Below, piece after piece: positions 15,752 to 24,741 of a DNA stretch of 45,208 bases; positions within the stretch are counted from its first letter, which is position 1; every line of letters begins with the position of its first letter. The DNA lies in contig JAWBSH010000010.1 of the NCBI GenBank assembly GCA_038843015.1, positions 1 to 45,208 of the forward strand. The letters are read 5' to 3'. The translations under genes were made by a program, and so were the position numbers. A model generated the notes under the pieces. It searched no databases and had not been told where the DNA came from. It worked only from the letters and a program-made list of their open reading frames with translations. This stretch comes from Zestosphaera sp. (GTDB lineage Archaea > Thermoproteota > Thermoprotei_A > Sulfolobales > NBVN01).

Positions 15752-16465
15752 ATGATAATTCAAGGAGACCTGCACATCCACTCATACGTGAGTGATGGGG
15801 AGGCATCACCAGAAGAGATCGTTAAATATTCTATCAAGAAAGGTCTTAACGTCATCTCGATAACCGATCACAATACTTTCTTAGGGTCCCTGTCAGCGAT
15901 ACCTAAGACAAGAAGCCTCAAGAAGTTGATTGTCATACCGGGAGCTGAGATCAGGACTTACTGGGGTGACGTGCTAGTCTTGTGTCAAACACCTGTTAAA
16001 GTCTCTGAAGATCCTCTAAAGTTGTGGGAAGAAGCTGTAAAAAACCATTGCCTACTAATACCTGCTCACCCATTCGATATTCTGAGGCTAGGCATAGGGA
16101 TTAGGTCTAAGTATGCTTCTCTGTGGGATGCTTACGAAGTATTTAATTCTTCATCAGACCCGTTAACAAACTTTGTTTCTTTCCTTTACTTAAGGAATTT
16201 AGGTAAGCCGCTCCTCTCTAACTCAGACGCACACACTGTTGAGGGGATTGGGTCATCAAGAAATATTTTTGAGGTGGACGAACTCAGTATAGAAGACATT
16301 CTTGAAGCAATTCGCAAGAATTTCGTGAAGCCAGTACCCAGTTATTCTATCTCTTCAACAATATCTAAATTAAGATGGGGAATAAGGATTAAGCCTTTCT
16401 CGAAGAGTCTGAGAGAACGTTACGAGCTCTATCTGAGGTCAGGAGGATTACCCCCTCATCTCTGA
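15752..16465 (+). CDS. PHP-domain phosphoesterase
   Basis: About 237 residues. The PHP metal site shows as 'GDLHIHSYVSDG' (HxH), 'ITDHNTF', 'IPGAEIRTY', 'IPAHPFD' and 'SNSDAHT'. This small stand-alone type hydrolyses phosphoesters such as small nucleotides or histidinol phosphate-like compounds; the actual substrate is unknown. The start may be ATG 15752 or the TTG just before it (15749). The last 26 codons overlap the opposite-strand radical SAM gene (16389-17708). It lies 24 nt behind the acyl-CoA synthetase gene and may be cotranscribed. Confidence 0.8.
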   Translation: MIIQGDLHIHSYVSDGEASPEEIVKYSIKKGLNVISITDHNTFLGSLSAIPKTRSLKKLIVIPGAEIRTYWGDVLVLCQTPVKVSEDPLKLWEEAVKNHCLLIPAHPFDILRLGIGIRSKYASLWDAYEVFNSSSDPLTNFVSFLYLRNLGKPLLSNSDAHTVEGIGSSRNIFEVDELSIEDILEAIRKNFVKPVPSYSISSTISKLRWGIRIKPFSKSLRERYELYLRSGGLPPHL

Positions 16466-17708
16466 GCTTCAACAATTCTCTCACAGTCTTTTCTTGATTC
16501 AGCCAATTTCCGCGTGCCCTACCACTCCCAACCAACTTCATTAACTCGTGCCTGATTTGCAGAGGGATTACTGAGGGATTTCTTAACGCGTAGGGAGTCC
16601 CAGGTAGGGGTATAAAGTAATGTATTCGGACCTTCCCACCCATACTGACCACTCTCCTCATATGCTCAATAGTTATCTGCTGGTCTTCTAAAGTCTCGTC
16701 AGGTAACCCGATAATGTAGTCTATTTCTGCAGTTAACCCAACACTACTGAGTGCCTCCAAAGCGTTCAACACGTCTTCTGAAGTATGTCCTCTCCTAATC
16801 TTTTTTAGCAGCTCGTCAGAACCTGACTGCGCGCCTATATTAACCCTCTTGTTATCAACGTGAGTCTTCAGAAACCTAGATAATTCTCGATTTATTTTCT
16901 CAGGCCTCATTTCTGAGGGGAAGGTGCCGAAGTATATCTTGCCCCCTATACTCCTTAACTTACTTAACTCTGTCAGGAGGTCAAGGAAGTCTTGACTAGT
17001 TCTTGGATCCTCATATGAGAGCGCGTCAGGAGTTATGAACCTTAAGTCTCTAATTCCTTTACTCAGTAAATACTTACACCAGAATACTATGTTCTCTATG
17101 CTTCTATGCCTGGCTCTAGCTGTGTGTATGTAGCTGACTTGACAAAAACTACATGAGTGGCGGCACCCTCTAGTTATTTCTATAGGGTTGAATAAACCAA
17201 GTCTTGGCGAGAACGGCGGGTACGTGTCTAGCTCCTTAGTAAATCCCCTCCCTCTAAACACGAACTTGCCTGAGTCAACGTAGAATATTCCTGTAGTGCT
17301 TGAGGGGTCTCTATAGTTGAACCCTAACTCAACTAATTGAGGGAGTGAGTCTTCCGCATCACCTAAGAAAGCATACTTGAAACCTAGTGAGATGACTGTG
17401 CCGAAAGGGTCGCCGGTTGCGTGAGGGCCTCCAGCGATGCTTACAATACCTAGCTCACGTAGCTTCTTATTAATCTCGGCGAGCTTTTTATGTCTCGACG
17501 GAAGGTCCGTAGTTAGCAGTGTCTGCATGTACATGATCTTTGAATACTTAACTCTTAACTCGTTGATGGTGTTCAGCACATCATCTATCGATGCTAGATA
17601 GAAGTCAACATCTTTATGTAGTCCGTGCTTTTCTGCTGCCCCTAGCAACGTGTGTACACTATACTTGATAGTCTTCCAATACCCGACAACTATAGCGTTC
17701 TTCTTCAT
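16389..17708 (-). CDS. B12-binding/radical SAM protein, MJ_1487 type
   Basis: 439 residues. The first 150 residues look like a cobalamin-binding-like Rossmann domain ('NAIVVGYWKTIKYSVHTLLG', 'SIAGGPHATGDP', 'YAFLGDAEDSLPQL'). The radical SAM motif 'ITRGCRHSCSFCQVS' (about 180-195) gives CxxxCxxC. 'RVNIGAQSGSDELLKKIRRGHT' and 'DYIIGLPDETLED' are usual for the Elp3/MiaB-like superfamily. I recognise it as the archaeal MJ_1487-like family, reaction unknown. The gene ends inside the convergent PHP gene, 77 bp of overlap. Confidence 0.8.
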   Translation of the reverse strand: MKKNAIVVGYWKTIKYSVHTLLGAAEKHGLHKDVDFYLASIDDVLNTINELRVKYSKIMYMQTLLTTDLPSRHKKLAEINKKLRELGIVSIAGGPHATGDPFGTVISLGFKYAFLGDAEDSLPQLVELGFNYRDPSSTTGIFYVDSGKFVFRGRGFTKELDTYPPFSPRLGLFNPIEITRGCRHSCSFCQVSYIHTARARHRSIENIVFWCKYLLSKGIRDLRFITPDALSYEDPRTSQDFLDLLTELSKLRSIGGKIYFGTFPSEMRPEKINRELSRFLKTHVDNKRVNIGAQSGSDELLKKIRRGHTSEDVLNALEALSSVGLTAEIDYIIGLPDETLEDQQITIEHMRRVVSMGGKVRIHYFIPLPGTPYALRNPSVIPLQIRHELMKLVGSGRARGNWLNQEKTVRELLKLRDEGVILLTSDRARNVLSDSSRKA

Positions 17709-17810
17709 CTCAAGAGCCCATCACATTACATCGTTATAATGGGTACAGCTTCCTCCAGTATCATTTTTAGTTATTTAGGTCTTTTAAGTATTAGAGTAAG
17801 GTTGAGTTAA

Positions 17811-19913
17811 TTGCGCGTTGACGAGCTGAAGCTACCTAACGAAGTAGTAGAAGCTTTAAGAAGAAGAGGAATAACCATACTTACGCCGCCTCAAGCAGAA
17901 GCTATTAAGAAAGGCTTGTTTGAAGGGCGCTCTCTAGTTGTTGTAGCTCCCACAGCAAGTGGTAAGACGCTTGTCGGCGAGTTAGCACTCATTAATACGT
18001 GGCTTAGCGGAGGTAAAGGGATCTACGTATCGCCTCTGAAGGCTTTGGCCGAAGAAAAATACGAAGAGTTTAAGTTTTGGAGTAGCCTTGGTGTGAGGGT
18101 AGGCATAACTACAGGTGATTACGATAACCCGGGTGAGGAACTTAAGAGGTATGACTGGATCGTAGCTACTTACGAGAGAATGGACTCAGTGTTTAGGCTT
18201 AAGCCTTCCTGGCTCAATGAAGTGAAGACCATAGTAATAGACGAGCTTCATATGGTAGGCGACGAAGATAGAGGACCTATTGTTGAGTTGTTGGCTGTTA
18301 GGTCACTCCTTAATAACTTACAGATAGTGGGGCTTTCGGCAACTGTTGGTGAGCCGCAAATACTTAGTGAGTGGCTAGACTCAGAACTAGTCGTTAGTGA
18401 TTGGCGCCCGGTAAAACTAATTGAAGGCTTCTACCTGTCTAGAAGAAACCTCATAGTTTTTTCTGATGGACGTTTAGAGGAAGTCCAGAAGAAGCAGACT
18501 CTCCCACAACACTGTTATACGAGAGCTATAAACGAAAATTACCAACTACTTATTTTTGTGCAGGCAAGGAAGAAAGCCGAGGAACTCTCTTCTAAGCTAG
18601 CGTCTCTAAACCTAGAGGAAGTACCTGAAACTAAAGACTTAGTGAGAGAGCTAGAGTCTTCTGAAGCCCCGAAATCAGAAATCGAGTCGTTATCTAAGGT
18701 GGTTCTGCGAGGAATTGCATACCATCACGCAGGACTCTCTCTAGCGTCAAGGAAAATAATAGAGAAAGGGTTTAGGAACAGGATCCTCAGAGCAGTCGTA
18801 GCTACTCCCACCCTAGCAGCAGGTATAAACCTGCCTGCTAGGAGAGTAGTAGTCTATACTAGGAGATTTGAGGGCTTCCTCAAACCAATCACGGTGGCTG
18901 AATTCAAGCAGATGGCCGGGAGGGCGGGCAGACCTCAATATGACCCTTATGGGGAGGCAATAGTAGCTGACGTATCCTCGGAAGAAGAGGGGTGGGGCTA
19001 CGTTTTAGGCAAGCCAGAACCTGTCAAGTCTGCTTTACTGCAGGATAGAGCAGTAAGAATCAGCACTTTAGCTCTAATAGCTTCGGGAGATGCTAGAACA
19101 CCCGAAGATCTCATAAGTATTTTCGAGAAAACTCTGGCGGGCTTCATGATGGGCAGGAGAGCCAGCATCAATGCTGTTAATTACGGGCTGAAGATATTGA
19201 GTGAGGAAGGCATGATCGAAGAGAGTGGCTCCCTGCTGAGAGCTACTAAGCTAGGAGCTACTGTTTCAAGAATGTATATAGACCCGCTCTCAGCAGTCAT
19301 CATACTCAACAACCTTAAGAAGATCATAACAGCTAAGCCTCTCTATTACCTGACGCTGATAGCCCTAACCCCGGATTTCGGCAGAGTCAGGATAACGAAT
19401 TACCGAGTATATTCTGCAGAAGCGCGCTCACTACTTGCTATGAGTTTAATCCCAGAACCCCCTGAAGACTTAGAAGAAGTAGGGTATTATGACTGGTTGC
19501 GAGCCTACAAGATAGGTAAAATACTTAATGAGTGGATAGAAGAAGTTCCTGAAGACGAGATTTTAAGTAAGCACGGTATCGGGTCAGGGGATTTAAGGAT
19601 ATTAATAGAGACTGGCGAGTGGCTAACTTATGCTGCGTCAAAAATATGTGACGTAATTGGCTTGAAGGAACATGCTAAGAGACTTGACACGCTAAGTGTT
19701 AGAGTTAGTTACGGTATTAAAGAAGAATTACTTGATTTAGTTCGTGTTAGGGGGATTGGGAGAGTAAGAGCTCGAATTCTTTACGACCACGGAATTAAGA
19801 CTGTTGAAGAGCTTGCTTCCGCTGACCCGGCTGAGCTAGCTAATCTTAGGAGCTTCGGACCTAAAGTAGCTCGTGAAGTAATTGAGGATGCTAAGAAGCT
19901 TGTCAGCTCATGA
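17811..19913 (+). CDS. hel308: DNA helicase Hel308
   Basis: Superfamily 2 helicase of the Ski2-like family; unwinds lagging strands at stalled forks and helps recombination repair. Seen along the 700 residues: Q-motif region 'LTPPQAEAI', Walker A 'APTASGKT' (about 47-54), DExH box 'DELHMV' (about 145), motif III 'LSATVGEP', motif VI 'QMAGRAGRP', the winged-helix and ratchet region, and a C-terminal helix-hairpin-helix 'VRGIGRVRARILYDHGI'. Length is normal for archaeal Hel308. TTG 17811 has AGGTTG with 6 nt spacing. The last codons overlap the convergent pheT by 6 bp. Confidence 0.93.
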   Translation: MRVDELKLPNEVVEALRRRGITILTPPQAEAIKKGLFEGRSLVVVAPTASGKTLVGELALINTWLSGGKGIYVSPLKALAEEKYEEFKFWSSLGVRVGITTGDYDNPGEELKRYDWIVATYERMDSVFRLKPSWLNEVKTIVIDELHMVGDEDRGPIVELLAVRSLLNNLQIVGLSATVGEPQILSEWLDSELVVSDWRPVKLIEGFYLSRRNLIVFSDGRLEEVQKKQTLPQHCYTRAINENYQLLIFVQARKKAEELSSKLASLNLEEVPETKDLVRELESSEAPKSEIESLSKVVLRGIAYHHAGLSLASRKIIEKGFRNRILRAVVATPTLAAGINLPARRVVVYTRRFEGFLKPITVAEFKQMAGRAGRPQYDPYGEAIVADVSSEEEGWGYVLGKPEPVKSALLQDRAVRISTLALIASGDARTPEDLISIFEKTLAGFMMGRRASINAVNYGLKILSEEGMIEESGSLLRATKLGATVSRMYIDPLSAVIILNNLKKIITAKPLYYLTLIALTPDFGRVRITNYRVYSAEARSLLAMSLIPEPPEDLEEVGYYDWLRAYKIGKILNEWIEEVPEDEILSKHGIGSGDLRILIETGEWLTYAASKICDVIGLKEHAKRLDTLSVRVSYGIKEELLDLVRVRGIGRVRARILYDHGIKTVEELASADPAELANLRSFGPKVAREVIEDAKKLVSS

Positions 19914-21551
19914 AGGCAGCGCAGAAAACAACTTCACTAAATCTACTTCAGCTACGGTGATAGGAACGAGTATGTTTAAGCTAATCAATATCTCAGGACT
20001 TACCTCGCCGACAATCCCTACTGACTCACCCTTAACAAAAACCTCAGCGGTCCTACCACTTATTAATGCCTTTCTTGAAGTTCTTCTCAACTCGTAGTTA
20101 ATCCCGAGTGTCTTCATCAACGACTTAAGCACTACCAGCCCATCAGTTAGTGTGTAGCCGTCACCAGCTAACCCATAAGCGAGTTTTTTCGTATACGTTG
20201 GTTGCCCACCTTCACTAAGCCTGACTACATCACCTACCTCGAATATCTCTAGCTTTCTTCTTTTAGAGCTGTTCGTTTTCACTGACGTGAGTATAGCGGG
20301 TATTAGAGAGTTCCTTACAGCTGAGTATGTCTTCATCTTAGGATTCTTCACTCTCACAAAGTCTTCATCGCTAACTAAGCTGAGTATGTCAGGGTCTGTC
20401 AACATGAAATTCAGTACTTCCTGAAGACCTAAACCCAACATAACCTCTCTTAAATACTCTGCGAACCTCTCTAACGAGTTTACTCCGCCGAAGTGTGGTG
20501 GAGGGGTAATCACACTACTAAACTCGTTATACCCATAAGATATTGCTAAGTCTTCTATGACGTCAACGTATGAGAGCACGTCTATCCTGTAGGGAGGAAC
20601 CCTAACTACTATACTCTCACTACTTAAGTTCTGGATCTCATAACCCATAGACTCTAGTAGGTGTGGTCCCTTGACTTGGATAGGGTCAATACCTAGTAAT
20701 GAGGTAACGTAGTCTCTCTTAACTTCCACCAAGCTTTCTTCTAATACCGGGCTGTAAGGAAAGAGTGAAGCACCCTTAATACTCACTTTCTTAATGACTG
20801 GATTTCTAGACCTCTCACTAACAGAAGTTGTCACGATGTTCAAAACCTTCATCATTAAGTGTGGTTCCGTTCCTGTCACGTCTATAACTACTCTACGCGT
20901 TTCTTCAGTGACTTTATTGTCTTCTGCGTTAAGTATTGGCGGAAAGGAAAGTACCTGACCCTCAGAATCTACTAGGAGGGGGTAGCGTCGATGACGTACT
21001 AGGTGAGCATATTTAAGTCCTTTTTCAGTCTTACGCAGTATCTCGTCTAAGCTCATTATGCTGTCATAGCCTAAGGGTCTGTAGCTAGCGTTCTCTACTT
21101 CAACGTATCTTATAGGTGGCTTCACCTTATCTAAGTCGTAGAGACCTACTGACACGAGCTCTCTGTCACCACAGTATGTGGCGTGGAGCTTCTCCTGCAA
21201 CTGAAATATCTGCCTGACCGCCTCTTCATCTAGCTCTAAATTCTCTACTATAGCTAAGTACGCGTACGGTCTGTACTCAGGAGCTTTACTAACGTCTAAG
21301 TAGGTCGTCGAGTCCTCGATTACGTACTTGACTGGCTTCCTAGAGCCTTTGTAGACTCCTACAGCTCTGCCGAGACCCTCGGCAGAAAACATGTCTGGTC
21401 TGTCGTGACTAGCCTCATAAACTATAGTATCGCCCCTCACTTCTTCTAAATCGCCCTTCAGCATCTCTAGGATCTTTCCGAGCTCTTCTAGAGATAGTGG
21501 GGTTTCAGCGATCCTTTCAACATCCCATAACTTTACTTCAACTTTAGGCAT
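19908..21551 (-). CDS. pheT: Phenylalanyl-tRNA synthetase beta subunit
   Basis: 547 residues, the short archaeal/eukaryotic form without the bacterial N-terminal tRNA-binding extension and anticodon-binding tail. Contains the B3/B4 editing region, with 'YDSIMSLDEIL' and 'YPLLVDSEGQVLSFPPILN', the B5 domain, and a degenerate catalytic-like domain near the C-terminus with 'LEIFEVGDVV' and 'GIVGEVSPEIL'. It pairs with PheS in an (alpha beta)2 enzyme charging tRNA-Phe. Its ATG overlaps the pheS stop codon, a coupled operon. Convergent with hel308. Confidence 0.95.
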   Translation of the reverse strand: MPKVEVKLWDVERIAETPLSLEELGKILEMLKGDLEEVRGDTIVYEASHDRPDMFSAEGLGRAVGVYKGSRKPVKYVIEDSTTYLDVSKAPEYRPYAYLAIVENLELDEEAVRQIFQLQEKLHATYCGDRELVSVGLYDLDKVKPPIRYVEVENASYRPLGYDSIMSLDEILRKTEKGLKYAHLVRHRRYPLLVDSEGQVLSFPPILNAEDNKVTEETRRVVIDVTGTEPHLMMKVLNIVTTSVSERSRNPVIKKVSIKGASLFPYSPVLEESLVEVKRDYVTSLLGIDPIQVKGPHLLESMGYEIQNLSSESIVVRVPPYRIDVLSYVDVIEDLAISYGYNEFSSVITPPPHFGGVNSLERFAEYLREVMLGLGLQEVLNFMLTDPDILSLVSDEDFVRVKNPKMKTYSAVRNSLIPAILTSVKTNSSKRRKLEIFEVGDVVRLSEGGQPTYTKKLAYGLAGDGYTLTDGLVVLKSLMKTLGINYELRRTSRKALISGRTAEVFVKGESVGIVGEVSPEILISLNILVPITVAEVDLVKLFSALPS

Positions 21552-23052
21552 GCCTTAAAATCACCTCAGGTATCTTCGTTGATTCTATGACGTCTAAGTC
21601 ACACGAGTAAAGGTTTCTTATGTCGTCAAACCCTAAAACTATCATAGCGAGCCTGTCTATCCCTATCCCCCAAGCAGCTACCTTGTAGTCTGGGGGTAAA
21701 GCCACACTAGCTAGTACTTCAGGTCTGAACATGCCTCCCGGAAATACCTCAATCCACCCTAACTTAGGATGTTTCACGAAGCCCTCAACACTCGGCTCTG
21801 TAAACGGGAAGTAAGCAGGCCTAAACCTGACTTCCTCCATACCCAAGCGTCTAGCAAGTTCTTTAAAGAACCCCAGCAACTCACTGAAAGTTACTTTCTT
21901 GCCTACTATAATGCCTTCAAGCTGGTGGAACTCCATCAAGTGTGTGGGGTCTGGAGTGTCAGGCCTGAACACTCTATCAAACGAAAAGACCCTATACTCG
22001 CCGGCACCGCGTTCGTGTATAGTCCTCAGAGATACTGGGGTCGTATGTGTTCTGAGGACCGTCATTCGAGCTATGTCTTCTCTCCAATTATACTTCCAGA
22101 CTCCCACGTGTACTTTCTTAGTTCTCTGAAGCACGTCGATATCCTTAACCTCAACACGCGCGTTCTCCACGTAGTATACATCTGTTTCTTTCCTTGAGGG
22201 ATGGTATTGAGGGACGAATAACGCGTCAAAATTCCATAAACAACTCTCTACGTAAGGACCCCTAACTTCCTCGAAACCCATCTCAACCAGTATTTCCTTA
22301 ATATACTTCATGAAGAGAGTATAGGGGTGTCTTAACCTGGGCGTGCGTGCCGGAACCTCAACCCCAACATCGAATTCTTTAAATATAGCCTTTCTCCACG
22401 CCCCAGTAGCGAGGTCTTCAGAAGTTAAGTTAGTTATTAAAATTCCCTCAACTACTCTCCCTTCACTCACTAGGTTGAGTAGGTCCTGCGTCGGGTAGAT
22501 TTTAATAATCTTTACATCATCTACTTCAACGAGCCTCCTGCGTTTCAGGCTTGCTACCCACTCAGGCACCTCATCATATAGTACGGGCCTCACATGATTT
22601 TTCAGCAACTCCTTAACACTGCTTACCTCACTTAAGAAACTACCTAACTCTCCTTCAGCTAGGATTACTGAACCGCTCTCCAGCTTGATTAACCCGTACT
22701 TCCTTAAGCGACCTAACGACGCTCTTATCTCGTCTCCATCTAAACCTATTGAAGCTAACTCTTCTAAAGACACCCTCTTATTACTAGACATCAAATACTT
22801 CAACACCTTCTCTTCAGGTAACCCCGACTCAAGATACTTAAGTCCTAACTCACTTAATCTAACTGAGTACTTCACAGTTTTTTCCAGCTTTATTAACTGC
22901 TTGCTCTCTAATTCTATTAAGTCTCTCATTAAATCTGACTCCTTAACTCCTAGAGAACTACTCATTTCGTTGATATCGACTCCTACACTTACTTCACTTA
23001 AATACTTAACGATCTTGAACTGCCTCGGAGGCAACACCAAACTCTTAAGCAC
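21544..23052 (-). CDS. pheS: Phenylalanyl-tRNA synthetase alpha subunit
   Basis: 502 residues. N-terminal winged-helix repeats (about 1-150) as in archaeal and eukaryotic PheS, then the class II catalytic core: motif 2 'YRVFSFDRVFRPDTPDPTHLMEFHQLEG' region and motif 3 'AWGIGIDRLAMIVLGF'. GTG 23052 is preceded by GGTGTAG, and a TATA-like CTTAAATACT on the minus strand at 23071-23080 puts the transcript start close to the GTG. First gene of the pheST operon. Confidence 0.95.
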   Translation of the reverse strand: MLKSLVLPPRQFKIVKYLSEVSVGVDINEMSSSLGVKESDLMRDLIELESKQLIKLEKTVKYSVRLSELGLKYLESGLPEEKVLKYLMSSNKRVSLEELASIGLDGDEIRASLGRLRKYGLIKLESGSVILAEGELGSFLSEVSSVKELLKNHVRPVLYDEVPEWVASLKRRRLVEVDDVKIIKIYPTQDLLNLVSEGRVVEGILITNLTSEDLATGAWRKAIFKEFDVGVEVPARTPRLRHPYTLFMKYIKEILVEMGFEEVRGPYVESCLWNFDALFVPQYHPSRKETDVYYVENARVEVKDIDVLQRTKKVHVGVWKYNWREDIARMTVLRTHTTPVSLRTIHERGAGEYRVFSFDRVFRPDTPDPTHLMEFHQLEGIIVGKKVTFSELLGFFKELARRLGMEEVRFRPAYFPFTEPSVEGFVKHPKLGWIEVFPGGMFRPEVLASVALPPDYKVAAWGIGIDRLAMIVLGFDDIRNLYSCDLDVIESTKIPEVILRHA

Positions 23053-23070
23053 TCTCTACACCGCTACATG

Positions 23071-23080
23071 AGTATTTAAG
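23071..23080 (-). promoter_or_regulatory. TATA-like box of pheST
   Basis: CTTAAATACT on the minus strand, centred about 24-26 nt before GTG 23052, predicts a nearly leaderless pheS transcript. Confidence 0.5.
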
Positions 23081-23136
23081 GAGAATAATAAAAAATTATT
23101 AAGTTAGGCGCCCCCATATGTTTAGGGGTGGATGTA

Positions 23137-23775
23137 GTGTCTTTCATTGAAGCATATCCTAAGAAAAGCGGAGGACTACTTATTTGGTTTCCCGTAGCTA
23201 TAGCTGAGTTTCGTGAGTGTGGTTCCCGCATTGACAGGCTAGTTCTTGAATGTTACTTGAGTGAAGTTCTTGAGAATCCTTTAATCAGGTTCCTCACTAT
23301 AAGGAAGCTGAACAAGAACACGAGAGTCTTGACGTACCCGAGTGTTGAGGCGGTGAAACTCACTCACGCCAGATGTAGTGAGTACGAATTATTTAAAGAC
23401 GTTGAAGCAACTGAAGAAGTCTTGAGTGACGTGGAGAAAGCCAGGAAATACTTTAGTGACTTGATGTCAAGCGAGGTTACGGAACAAAAGACAAAAAGAA
23501 GATGGTGGACTCTAGAATTTTTCAGGCCTCCCAAGATTGACGTGCACGAGATGCTCCTGAAAAGCAATATTGCGATAGTCAGGGAGATCCTCAAGAATTT
23601 ATGTCTAGATAAGCGGGTGAAGCCTTCTTACTGGACGCCTGGGTACCTCTTAATGAGAGTAGACCAGAAGTCTGCTCAAGTCTCAGTAATAGAAAAAGAC
23701 AAGGAAGAGATTTCTAAGATATATTCAAGACTTTTCACGAGTAAAAAAATGACAGAGGTCCTGAAGAATCTCTAG
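23137..23775 (+). CDS. Hypothetical protein
   Basis: About 212 residues, soluble, no family recognised. It starts 'MSFIEAYPKKSGGLLIWFP' with mixed alpha/beta content, has a basic aromatic middle ('KTKRRWWTLEFFRPPKIDV', about 122-140) and a C-terminal region of helices and strands. Start GTG 23137 has GGGGTG with 6 nt spacing; GTG 23128 in the same frame overlaps that site. It is divergent from pheST and convergent with moaB. The four tryptophans and basic patch would suit nucleic acid binding, but that is a guess. Confidence 0.55.
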   Translation: MSFIEAYPKKSGGLLIWFPVAIAEFRECGSRIDRLVLECYLSEVLENPLIRFLTIRKLNKNTRVLTYPSVEAVKLTHARCSEYELFKDVEATEEVLSDVEKARKYFSDLMSSEVTEQKTKRRWWTLEFFRPPKIDVHEMLLKSNIAIVREILKNLCLDKRVKPSYWTPGYLLMRVDQKSAQVSVIEKDKEEISKIYSRLFTSKKMTEVLKNL

Positions 23776-23783
23776 AACTCAAG

Positions 23784-24293
23784 TCACGTCTTCTTGAGCT
23801 CGTAGAGTAGGTGACGTACTTCAGGCATTATGAGCTCTCTTAAAGCTAACTCGACGGCATCTGGCGACCCAGGCAACGCGAATACTAGAACATTTCCTGA
23901 AACGCAGGCGAAACTTCTTGAAGCTATAGCGGCAGACCCGTGCTTTAGGAAAGTTAAGTACCTAAAGAGTTCTCCAAATCCAGGCACGTCTTTGCTACAG
24001 TAACTCTTAAGAGCTTCTACCGTCACGTCTCTAGGGCTTAATCCAGTCCCCCCAGTGACTATGACGACATTACACGTGTTTATCACATGATTAAATGCTT
24101 TCTTGATTTCATCTTCACTATTAGAGACCAAAACCCGATTCTTTAACGTCACACCATACTCGCCACACACTCTATCCACGAGCGGCGTGATCTCGTCTTC
24201 CTTAAGACCTTTCAGGATTGAGTCGCTAGTTATGATTAGTCCGAGGTTAACTTCTATATTCGTTGCTTCCTTGCGGTGTTCCTTGACGGGCAC
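23784..24293 (-). CDS. moaB: Molybdenum cofactor biosynthesis protein MoaB/MogA
   Basis: 169 residues. Adenylylates molybdopterin before metal insertion by MoeA. 'LGLIITSDSILKG' at the N-terminus, 'VVIVTGGTGLSPRDVTVEAL' with the GGTG molybdopterin-binding loop, 'IASRSFACVSGNVLVFALPGSPDAVELAL' near the end are family signatures. It lies just behind the SufT-like gene in the same direction, with a 4-nt gap. The partner moeA is about 13 kb away at 9578. Confidence 0.9.
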   Translation of the reverse strand: MPVKEHRKEATNIEVNLGLIITSDSILKGLKEDEITPLVDRVCGEYGVTLKNRVLVSNSEDEIKKAFNHVINTCNVVIVTGGTGLSPRDVTVEALKSYCSKDVPGFGELFRYLTFLKHGSAAIASRSFACVSGNVLVFALPGSPDAVELALRELIMPEVRHLLYELKKT

Positions 24294-24297
24294 TGTG

Positions 24298-24741
24298 TTA
24301 ACCCCTGATCTTACCGCTCTTCACTAAATCTAGGTATTTCTCAACGATGTCGTACCCGTACTTCAGCTCAAACTTCTTTCTACCTTCCTGAGTCATCTTT
24401 AGGGGGGTCCACCTAGGGTCGAGGACTACGTCAACACGAACATCTCCAATACCCTCAATAACTGACAACTTCTTGTATATATCGAAAAGTATGTAGGTGC
24501 TGGCAGGACATCCCGGAGCGGTGAACGTCATCTTTATTGAGACGTCACCACCCTCACTGACTGAGACGTCGTAGATAAGCCCTAGATTCCACACATCAAT
24601 GCCTAACTCAGGGTCTTCCACAGTCTTTAACGCCTCTATGACCTTACTTTTAAGATCTTCTGTCACCCTCTCAAACCTCCCTGATATTATCGTTTTGTCT
24701 TTATTAAGGGCTTGAGAACTCTTACTTCCACTCTTTAACAA
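24298..24741 (-). CDS. MIP18/SufT-like iron-sulfur assembly factor (DUF59)
   Basis: 147 residues. The DUF59 core has 'VIEALKTVEDPELGIDVWNLGLIYDVSV' and 'MTFTAPGCPASTYI' with the conserved cysteine, followed by 'VDVVLDPRWTPLKMTQEGRKKF', as in PaaD/SufT proteins that help mature Fe-S enzymes. The first 25 residues overlap the preceding membrane-protein gene by 20 bp and may be disordered. TTG 24741 is the only reasonable start in frame. Many Fe-S proteins occur in this window. Confidence 0.85.
   Translation of the reverse strand: MLKSGSKSSQALNKDKTIISGRFERVTEDLKSKVIEALKTVEDPELGIDVWNLGLIYDVSVSEGGDVSIKMTFTAPGCPASTYILFDIYKKLSVIEGIGDVRVDVVLDPRWTPLKMTQEGRKKFELKYGYDIVEKYLDLVKSGKIRG

Noticed and set aside
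21769-22197. 142-residue open frame opposite pheS
   Set aside because: Entirely inside the pheS catalytic region; composition is that of an antisense shadow.
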